Shown here: piece after piece, positions 8,278-15,945 of the stretch
How the letters are laid out: each line of letters opens with the position of its first letter
Numbering within the stretch: the stretch's first letter is position 1
DNA from: Terana coerulea
Taxonomy: Eukaryota; Basidiomycota; Agaricomycetes; Polyporales; Phanerochaetaceae
Reading direction: 5' to 3'
Length of the DNA: 15,945 nucleotides
NCBI GenBank assembly: GCA_024811115.1
Contig: JAKOGH010000263.1
Location: 1-15,945 of the forward strand
Made by a program: the position numbers and the translations under genes
Notes under the pieces: model-generated
What the model saw: only the letters and a program-made list of their open reading frames with translations
The model's database searches: none
What the model was told of the DNA's origin: nothing

Positions 8278-9791
8278 TAATGTGAAGCCACTTTTCGTCC
8301 TACCGGCATTTGCCTGACGCCCATCCTTTCCCACGGCCGTTCCCTTCCTCGCCGTCGTCCTGCTTAATCAGCACACGTTTACACCTGTACAAACCCAAGC
8401 AGGTTTTTTGTCGGGCGGAGCCGACACGTATCTAGTCACTAGCTGTGGGCTTAAATAAAAGCAACGCAGTAAGTCTACAGCCCCACTGGCAATCCTAGTT
8501 GCCAACCGTGCCATACATCAGGAAAGGGGTTTCAGTTACATATTTGATGTTGTCTATGGTACATACCCGGAGGTACTCATTGAAAGCAAAGAATATCCTA
8601 GGCTAGTGTGGCCTATGGTCCTCTATGCATGCATGGTCTGCTCTACCGCGGTCTCTGAGAGCCGTGAGTGGATGCTTTCTTCTTGGATAGCTTCCGGCTG
8701 GCTGACTAATCATATCAGAAATTCCCTGAGCCTATGCAAGAGACCATTCGCTATGGCATCCTATCCCCGAGCGGGCCGGGGCACGCGCAAAGGTGAGACT
8801 CTGCGCATGCATCGTACGTACCTCGGTCCTTTTCTATTGTCCCTTCTCTCACGGCGTGACCCGAGTGCCTGACAGGCCGATTCCGAGTCTTCAGGTGCGA
8901 CGTATATAAAACACGTAGTCTGTTACCTCTAAAGTCTGCGTCTCACCCCTATACATCACGGTAAGTCCCGGATTTCGCATGTATGGCTACACTCACTTAC
9001 CACAATAGAGCAGCTTTTCATGGACAGCAATGTCCAGTGTCTTGCAATGCCGCCAATACCCCAAAAATAGTGGCATTCGGGATTGCTAGTGAGTCTGTGT
9101 GCTACTACGGACAAGGACCACCACTGGTACTCACTCTTCACTACAGGCTCGGGACTTCAAAATTCTGTATAAGCAGCCGGGTACGCATGTCAAAATTGAC
9201 TGCTTCACAAGGATTTGAACTGACCTCTGAAGCCCGAGTCCTTGGCCTCGAGTAAGTTACTACTTGTGTAACGGACCACGGTAGATACTCGTCCCTGTTC
9301 CGTACTGCGAGTCACGATTCTTTGCAATATAACTCATTTGTAAACAAATATACCGGAATTATGTAATCAATAAGTCGCTCTCCCAATCCAGCATTTTCAT
9401 CCACGCGCCGTGTAGCTGTTCATAGTAAGGTGAGTCGTAGCTCAGTATAGCAAAGGTACGATAGCCCCTTATTGCAGCCCATAGCCAAAACTTGGTTATG
9501 TAGCACAATATATGTCGAGGAAGTCAATGGTGCTATAATCGCTATACGTACTATCTGACGCAATGTAGGCTAGAACCTCTTTCGTGATGCTATCTACATC
9601 TTCAAACTGATGGGAAGATGTAACCGATAAGCGCTTTCTCGAATCTTAAACTTCAACAACGTTAACACCTTCTAGCTGTGGGCCGAAAGGAGTCCTGTAA
9701 GTCTATGCCTCCGCTGGGTATACTCAAATGGTTGGGACTAACGTGCAGCTCGATTACTCCAACTCCGTAGATTTTGACAGTGCCATTTAGC
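8278..9791. other. Long intergenic region without a recognised gene
   Basis: About 1.5 kb between the inverted-repeat element and F-box gene 2. The two longest open frames (88 residues at 8606-8872 and 90 residues at 8983-9255, both plus) show no domain, signal peptide or gene structure I can recognise, and I do not call them genes. The last part must contain the F-box 2 promoter. Confidence 0.5.
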
Positions 9792-11265
9792 ATGGTCTTA
9801 GAACTAGCCGCCATCCCTGAGCTCATCGATGCGATCCTCGAAGGACTACATCCCCAAGACGAGGACCTAGAGACCTTCATTCCCACAGCCTTTCACTCGA
9901 AAACGGATATCTCCTCGTGTACGCTGGTTTGCACAGCTTGGAGACCTATTGCACAACACCACCTCTTCCGCAACATCACATATTCATTCCGACGACCACC
10001 AGAGAATGGCAGCACCGCCGAGTGGGACGCCATACCGTGCAGCGAGGCAGGTCGGTGGGGCAAGAAATTTGGCGAACGGGCGCCGACACCGTACAAAACC
10101 CTCGCAATGTTTGTCGACTTCCTCGAACGCTCAGGCGTAGGACATTTAGTTCGCGTCCTCAAGTTGGTGTGCCGAGCAGTCAATTGGGAGGCTGGGTTTC
10201 CCAAGTGGGAACCGAAGCTGTTACACCGAGGACCGAATTGAACCCCGACTCTTCATTGCTCTCCTGGCGCAGCTTCCTCAGCTGCGTATACTCAGGACGT
10301 GGGATGTCATCCCTGCGTGTCCACTCCCAACGACTGCTTGTTATCCCGCCCCTTATTGGAGTTGAATATCGGCTGCCACACTGTAGGATTAACAGCTCCC
10401 GAAGTCCCACTCCTCGCTGGAAACTTTGCGCGACTCGATGCTCTTCGCTTAACCTCCGCTCTCCTCTCCGCACGACCCATCGAATGGGGATTTGGAGAAT
10501 TAGCCCCAGATCTTTCTGTGTTATCTAGCCTGAAGATCAGAGCGCTGCATCTCCATCCAGCAGTGAATCATTCACAAGTCTATGATAATCTGGCAAAGTC
10601 TCCCTCCATCCACGCACTGGAGTCACTCACATTTGAGTGGATGCCCATGGCGGGATCGAACCTTGTATTTGTCAGTGCACTGGAGGCTTTTGTCAGCGTG
10701 GGACCTACTCTCAAGAAGGTTTCTATTCGACTCGCCTACTCTTTCAATCCCAGTAAGTCACTCTGGGACACAGATTGTGGCCCCTTGCGCAAAGCTAACG
10801 CTGTTCCAAGTATTAGATCTGTCGGCTTGTACCTCGCTCAGGAGCTTAAGACTTCGCATTCCCCTACACGCCTGGAACGAACAGCAGGAGGAGATTCTGG
10901 ATACAGCTGCAGGATATGTGGCAGAGCTCAACGGCTCGCGAGCACCACTAGAGACGGTTCTGTTCGAGATGGACTTCTTCACCAGGATCACGGACGCGTA
11001 CAACATCCGCCCAGATACGACGTCGTGGGTTGAACATGCCGCGTTGCGGAAGGAGCTGGTGGCCGTCCTCGATCGCTGTCCTAATTGCTCGACAAACTTC
11101 GTCTTTGATTCGAGGATTGTGATCGACACTGCAGCGGACCCTCGAGACGTGGATTCTGCCTTAGAGACCCTCGTGGAACGGCTGTTTCCTATCATCCAGG
11201 AGGGAAAGGGGCTATCTTATACTTGGCGGCATCATACGGAGTCTTCTGAGCGACTGTTCATGTAG
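9792..11265 (+). CDS. F-box protein with leucine-rich C-terminal region (paralogue 2)
   Basis: Likely a substrate adaptor of an SCF ubiquitin ligase. The F-box is clear near the N-terminus: PELIDAILEGLHPQDED, then SSCTLVCTAWRPIAQHHLFR. The remainder is leucine-rich, with LAQLPQLRILRTWDVIP and LSVLSSLKIRALHLHP matching paralogue 1. Exons are 9792-10752 and 10811-11265, with a GTAAGT...CCAAG intron. The start at ATG 9792 matches the start of paralogue 1. As written, the frame ends at TGA 10239-10241. Comparison with paralogue 1 shows an extra G near 10220 and a missing C near 10326-10328; between them the +1 frame encodes the expected residues. The two shifts cancel, giving about 471 residues. 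The region around 10218-10330 needs checking before this is called broken. Confidence 0.8.
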
Positions 11266-11540
11266 GATCTGGCGAAAGGGTAGCCGGTAGAGTACTACTT
11301 TTAGCTGTACTTCAAACTTATTATCCCAGCACGAGCTCGCAGTTAGCCTGCCACATAGGCTAATTGTAACTTGTCGCTCAGACTCGCTCTATCGGCCCCA
11401 TTATTCTGAATCTTTGACTAACGGCCGGCATCGCCGAGTGCGAGAGCCGATAACGCACCGTTTTCAATTACTGTGTGATAATGGATGCATTGGTAGCGAA
11501 CGCTGTAGCTGCAAGCTGGAGAGACGGCCATACTCGACAT

Positions 11541-13992
11541 CTAGCAAAGGTTGTCGGCTACCTGTGTGATTAGCTTCCTCACTGCCGGCGCCCTCACGCC
11601 CTCCGCGCCGCATCCGCCCTTCTCCAGCTTCGCCTTGAGCGTCTCCTTGGCCTGCAAAACCTCAAGCAGTGGGCCCAGCTGAGATTCATACGCCGGTGAG
11701 AAGCGCAGGAGGAACGCAAGACACGCGGTCAGCCGATGCACTACACACAGGCCCATCAGCACCGAACTATCGAGGAACGCACGAGAGCGCACGTACCGAT
11801 CTCCTCGTTCTGCACCTCGTTCTGCAGTGCCTCGAGCACCGCACTCACGACCTCGACCTCCCACTCCCCATCGTCCTCCGACGCCGCGAACGGCCCGTAG
11901 TTCCGCCGCACCTGCGCCAAGCGCTCCTTCTGCACGCAGCCAGCGACGTTGAACGCGAGGCTCGCCGCCGCCGTGCGCACCGGCGCGTCCACATGCAGCA
12001 GGCACTGCACGAGCAGTGCCGTGAGGCTTCTGCGCTTACCCGCCGCGCTGAGAAGGTTGCCAGACAGCGCGGGCGCGGCGAATGCGTTCGCGAGGAGGCG
12101 GAGGAGTGTCAAGAGGTAGTTTCGCGCGCTGGCAGACTGAGCCGCGTCGCCCAGCGCGGATAGCGCCTTGAGCAGGAGAATCTGGATGGGATCTGATGTC
12201 CCGCCCGCTGCGGACGCGCAGTACGTGCTGACGGCGCCGTCGAGAAGGGCCAGCCGCCAAAGATCAACCAAAGGGAAGAGCTGGGCGGGCGGGAGCGAAG
12301 TTGTGAGCGTACGGGTAGCTGTCGCCCAGTTATTCAACATGGAGGGGTAGCAGACGGTCCAGCCTTCGCATTCGGTGCAGAGGGAAACGCGCTTTGAGAT
12401 AGGGGATAACTTCGCTGGCTAGAGTCTGCTTAATGGTGTTTGCAGAAGATACCGGGGAGTTCGCGCCGTCGATGAAGGAAGAGAGCTTGCTAAGGACTGT
12501 ATCTAGGGCAGGTACTTGCGTGAACAAGATTGGGTCAGTAGAAAGGGCTTCCAGTGTAGGTATGGACTTCTTGGTATGAGGGTGTGCTGTGATCATTGGT
12601 TGAGTTGTTGGACGCGGGAGCGACAAGCTAAACGCACGAGGATAGGTCTCAAACAAGAGGAAGTTGACCTGGGACTGCAGCTCCGCCCCATCTACACCTT
12701 TCATTTCGTGTGTCTGAAACAGCCAAATTTTAGTGTGCGTTGGCAAGGTGTAGGATGAAGTGCAAACAAACCTTACTTCCATCCTTGAAGAATATAAATG
12801 TAGGAGTCACCCTGACACCATACTCCGCGCTGACAGCATGCCCCATCCCGGCTCCCAAGTCTACCTTCACAAAAGCAACACCACCTCCACCACCAACCCC
12901 GGCCGCCTGCGTCTTCTCATGCGCTAGCCTCTCGAACGTGGGCTCGATCATGCGACATGGCGCGCAAGTCTGGGAGGTGAAAAACGCGACAACGGCGCGA
13001 TGCGTGTTCAGGATGTTGTGGAAGGAAGGAGGGTTTGTGCACATGTGAATGGGAGCGGCGGTAGTAGCTGTGGAGGAGGAAGAGGCGGCGTGCTGTGCAG
13101 ATTGCGCAAGCGAGCTCGCCGTCGGTCGTCCATTGGCAGAGTAGGCCTGTGCGGCGACGGCCTGGAGCAGAGATGAGGCCAGAGCAGGGTTGGGGATGCA
13201 GCGGCAGCAGCAGCCGCCGCTTGAGGGGAAGGCTGGACGGCTGGGGCGGCTGGGCCAGGCACAGGGCGGCGAAACATGGCGTCAATCGTGGGTCGAAGAG
13301 CAGCCCCAAACGGAGTTGATAGGAAGTCGGATGGAAGGTCTACAACGATAGTGCACTCCGTGAGAGGACGCGCGCAGCATATACGCTGATGGATGTACCT
13401 TTGATCCAAGAAGGAATAGACTGTCCCGTGAGGAAACCAACACAATCATTGGTAAATGAATTGCAGTTGAAATCTGGGGAGGTAATGAGTATCCAGTCAT
13501 GTTACTGGAACTTGAGATGAGACCCACATACCTAGAAGATGATACTGACCCTACTGCGTCAGTACATCTACGCACGCTCTCCTGGTCAGAGCACACCTTG
13601 TCCGCGGTATAATGGTCTCTCATCTCGGTCAGATATTCCTGGAATGTCTCTTCATCTATTTCAGTCTCGCCCATGTCCACTATTTGCAACGGCCGTCCAT
13701 GCTGCATATATACGCTCTGATTCAGTTGTGAGGAACGGAAGACGGAAAGCGCACGTACATGAGACATTCCAGGACTTGTAGTCAGAATTCCTTGCCCATA
13801 AAAGATTTCTTTCCCAAATACTACAACAGAGGTATGCCTACGCTTGACCACTGGTGAGCAAAGCGCATGCTTCAGTGCTACTGTGACTGCTCACCAAACA
13901 CCATCTATTTGTCTCCCCGTAAGCTGGCGAGACATCTGCCTCGCGAGCCCGTTGCTGAGGTCGTATACATACAGTTGTACCTTGTTAGACAT
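11541..13992 (-). CDS. PPPDE (DeSI-like) - thioredoxin - PUL domain fusion protein
   Basis: A three-domain protein of about 685 residues. Eight exons on the minus strand: 13992-13895, 13837-13759, 13701-13597, 13544-13532, 13473-13399, 13339-12772, 12713-11797 and 11740-11541. Residues 1-145 are a PPPDE papain-fold isopeptidase: LYVYDLSNGLARQMS, the catalytic His of VWHTSVVV (about residue 34) and the catalytic Cys of DFNCNSF (about 102), then LSTPFGAALRP. An Ala-rich linker leads to a thioredoxin fold (about 223-320) with active site TCAPC (about 249-252) and the cis-proline region VRVTPTFIFFKDG. The C-terminal third is a PUL domain (PAQLFPLVDLWRLAL), which in relatives binds Cdc48/p97. A role in removing ubiquitin-like tags is inferred. 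Phases require three missing bases: in a C run near 13193 and two C-rich spots near 12345 and 12383. Start ATG 13992 suits the domain start. Confidence 0.88.
13532..13544 (-). other. 13 nt microexon of the PPPDE-thioredoxin-PUL gene
   Basis: TATCATCTTCTAG lies between introns 13596-13545 (52 nt, GTGTGC...GTCAG) and 13531-13474 (58 nt, GTATGT...CCCAG). It encodes Tyr-His-Leu-Leu plus the first base of the Asp codon, giving YHLLDFNCN just before the catalytic cysteine. Without it the domain lacks a conserved strand and the next exon is out of frame. Confidence 0.85.
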
Positions 13993-14477
13993 ATAAATGT
14001 AAATCAGAAGAGTGCAGGGTAGGGGTGAAGATGATGGAAGGAGGCAAGCAGTATCGAGCTGATGACGCGTTCGGCAATGCAGACGCGTCCGCATAGGCGC
14101 CTACTTCATGCAAGTAGATCCAAGACTACAGACACGTTGGAACTTTCGCGAAGTCGATAATGATCCAGTAATCGCAGCGATCAGGCTAGTAATTCGCCAC
14201 CTGCAGGTCGTTGGTAATCTTAGCCCAAGTAAATTATTTATGCACAGTGGCGTACGTATGGTAACGTGTAGTGGTAGAGTACATGCTCGATTGAGAAGAT
14301 ATTTAACAGCGTTACATTCCGTCATAGAATCGAGCTCATGCGATAATGTTCACAGGACCGACTGGAAAAACCTAGTCATTATAGAACTCTATCCTTCAAG
14401 GCAACGTCTAAATCACAGCATGCGATGAAGGGGTATAGAAACGTTACGAAATGAGGGCGTCACCGGTGTAAAGCAGA
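13993..14477. other. Intergenic region upstream of the PPPDE-thioredoxin-PUL gene
   Basis: About 485 bp between the opsin-related gene's 3' end and the start of the PUL gene. No gene is recognised. Two ACGCGT hexamers (14065-14070 and 14083-14088) lie 70-100 bp upstream of the PUL gene start, and a 10 bp palindrome TAGGCGCCTA lies at 14094-14103. These may be promoter elements; there is no independent support. Confidence 0.45.
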
Positions 14478-15555
14478 TCAAATATGGTTGACCCCATTCG
14501 TATGCGCACCAGTGCCCACACCGGGCCCACCCATACCCGTCCCATTTTGCGCGTGCGTGCCGTCTGTGAGCCCGCCCGCGTTTCCGTACCCTGAGCCGCG
14601 GCCGTACTGGCCGTCCGTATACTTTCCGCTGTGGAAGTGGAACAGGTCGTAGTCGATGCGGCGAAGGCTCCAGACGATGTAGCAGAGGAACGCAGGGCCG
14701 AGCAGGATGTCCAGGATGCCGTACCAGACCATCTCAGCGTTGGGCGAGATGCGGTTGCTACCCTCGGATAGGCCCCATGCGATGGGGTAAATCATCGTGA
14801 GGAGGGCCACATAGCCGGCCCCGCGAACGTAGTGGGATCGAGCGCCGCTACCAGCGTCGAAGTCCGTGCGGAGACCGTGGCCGAGTAGTACAGACCTGTT
14901 AACTTAAGTAAGAACGGGAACTGTGTAACGGAGGAGTGAGCGACTGACCAGATGTATGCCAGTGCGGCAACACCGAGGACGAAGATGCCCCACTTATAAG
15001 AGGTCGCAGTGAGAGCACCGACAAGGCCGCAGACTACAGCGACTCAGGCGACTCAGGCGGTAGTAAGTATGTCAGAGAGGGAGAGGCCGGTGGAAAATAA
15101 CAGAAGTGTAAGGAGCACCGGGAAGTTGATGGACCATTGAATGTAGCGAACAAACTTTGAGGCCACGATCAACATCGCGGGAGGTAAGCATGCAGATAGA
15201 TACTACTGACCCAAATCTGGCGATTACCACCGGTGCTGCGGTTGTATTCCGTGTTGACGGCGGTAGCACCAAGGTCGGACGCCGTCGCGTAGTATGCAAC
15301 GGTAGAAGTCGTGAGGATGATGATAGCGAGGTCAATGCGAGGTTGTGGATGAACCGAGTCCCTCTCAGCCGCTATGAGAAAGAACATAGCCCGGCCCGGC
15401 CCGGGCCCCTGCCAACATACCCTAGCTGCCCAGAAAATCGTGCCAAGGTCTGCCAGTGCCATGACGGCAAAGACAGCCCACAGCCAGTCGCTGCCGCCAG
15501 AGGTAATGTGCCGCTGAGCGTTGGGCGGGTTCTTGTCGAGACTTGATCCTGCCAT
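14478..15555 (-). CDS. Opsin-related (HSP30/ORP-like) seven-helix membrane protein, retinal lysine absent, frame disrupted
   Basis: A member of the fungal microbial-rhodopsin superfamily; lysine-less members are plasma-membrane stress proteins. Four exons on the minus strand: 15555-15421, 15371-15211, 15154-14949 and 14895-14478. Recognisable parts are SDWLWAVFAVM (helix A), STVAYYATASDLGAT (B), RYIQWSINFP (C), VVCGLVGALTATSYKWG (D-E), MIYPIAWGLSEG (F) and ILDILLGPAF (G), then a Gly-rich tail. At bacteriorhodopsin positions 85, 96 and 216 it has Gln, Leu and Gly, so no retinal Schiff base or proton pumping is expected. Two defects exist: an 11 nt insertion (about 15326-15336, flanked by ACCTCGC repeats) that shifts the frame in helix B, and two in-frame TGA codons (15055-15053 and 15046-15044) in helix D where Trp would fit. 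Without the insertion the product is about 302 residues. It may be a pseudogene. Confidence 0.85.
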
Positions 15556-15668
15556 TGTTGATATTGCGGCGGGGTTTTGGTGGGCACTGTCAATGAACCC
15601 TGTGCACGATCGAGGCCGAAGGGATTTGTGAGTGATCAAACGACCCAAGCCTACCATGCACTTGTAGT

Positions 15669-15676
15669 CTTATAAG
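15669..15676 (-). promoter_or_regulatory. TATA-like box upstream of the opsin-related gene
   Basis: CTTATAAG lies about 115 bp upstream of the opsin-related ATG at 15555. The motif is palindromic and its position is plausible for a core promoter, but there is no further support. Confidence 0.4.
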
Positions 15677-15709
15677 AGTGCTGAGGATGGGCTAGGAATA
15701 TGGTGGAGG

Positions 15710-15945
15710 ATGCCCACGACGCTTGCGCTCCTCGATGACCCTTTCGATGACCGACATGGAGTGCATGAGCGGTTCATCGAACTAAGTGAGGGCCAAGGCT
15801 GGTCTGGCGTCGTAACAGACGTAACTTACTACGGTAACGTAGTGCGTACACGTTCCGCGAAGGTGGCGGCGCCGATCTATCAAGCAGTGGAGCACCGTCC
15901 GGGCGTATGCGTTGCGTGCCACCAATGTGCCACGGCAGACCACAG
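15710..15945 (+). CDS. Unassigned reading frame, open at right edge
   Basis: From ATG 15710 the plus strand stays open for 78 codons to the end of the window. The product starts MPTTLALLDDPFDDRHG and contains a CVACHQC cysteine cluster near the edge. I recognise no family. It would be divergent from the opsin-related gene, with about 154 bp between the two starts. It could be the first exon of a gene continuing to the right, or a chance open frame in GC-rich DNA. Confidence 0.25.
   Translation, partial: MPTTLALLDDPFDDRHGVHERFIELSEGQGWSGVVTDVTYYGNVVRTRSAKVAAPIYQAVEHRPGVCVACHQCATADH

Noticed and set aside
8606..9255. Two open frames of 88 and 90 residues as genes
   Set aside because: No recognisable domain, no supporting promoter or splice structure, and lengths expected by chance in this composition.
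9190..9260. A tRNA-like B box (AGTTCAAATCC on the minus strand) suggesting a tRNA or tRNA-derived SINE
   Set aside because: The bases around it do not form a T-arm stem, no A box or acceptor stem fits at the right distance, and no cloverleaf can be drawn.
15388..15412. GGGCC-rich tract in the first opsin intron as a functional quadruplex
   Set aside because: It is short, lies inside an ordinary 49 nt intron, and nothing beyond its composition supports a role.
1..15945. CRISPR array, bacterial operon, phage or biosynthetic gene cluster
   Set aside because: Introns, eukaryotic domains and mixed gene orientation exclude a prokaryotic origin; there are no spaced repeats, and no backbone enzyme of a metabolite cluster is present.

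Overview
The window looks like nuclear DNA of a filamentous basidiomycete, probably an agaricomycete. The evidence is: several genes broken by 46-62 nt GT...AG introns with CTNAY-type branch sites; a class I hydrophobin with eight cysteines; two F-box proteins of the agaricomycete type; a PPPDE-thioredoxin-PUL fusion; and an opsin-related (HSP30-like) seven-helix protein. No sequence search was possible, so the genus is unknown.

Layout from left to right. The left 2.9 kb is most of a RAD4/XPC nucleotide-excision-repair gene on the minus strand; its C-terminal end runs off the window. Next is a 1.2 kb non-coding stretch with one copy of a roughly 125 bp dispersed repeat, a 738 bp non-autonomous DNA transposon (3295-4032) and a small palindrome. 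Then come F-box gene 1 (+, 4177-5625), a spacer, a hydrophobin (-, 6146-6587), and a long non-coding region. That region holds the second copy of the dispersed repeat and a second, very young inverted-repeat element (7672-8277). F-box gene 2 (+, 9792-11265) is a diverged duplicate of F-box gene 1. A PPPDE-thioredoxin-PUL gene (-, 11541-13992, eight exons including a 13 nt microexon) and an opsin-related gene (-, 14478-15555) follow. An unassigned reading frame is still open at the right edge.

The genes have unrelated jobs: DNA repair, substrate recognition for ubiquitin ligases, cell-wall hydrophobicity, ubiquitin/SUMO-type processing, and membrane stress. There is no sign of a pathway cluster. 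Two features stand out. First, two different non-autonomous transposons still have recognisable ends and target duplications. Second, five genes carry frame disruptions although their splice sites and domain motifs are well kept. In four of them (RAD4, both F-box genes, the PUL gene) these are single-base indels, many in or beside short runs of one base; the opsin has an 11 nt insertion and two in-frame TGA codons. Indel errors in the assembly are the simplest reading for most single-base cases. Real decay is possible, especially for the opsin.
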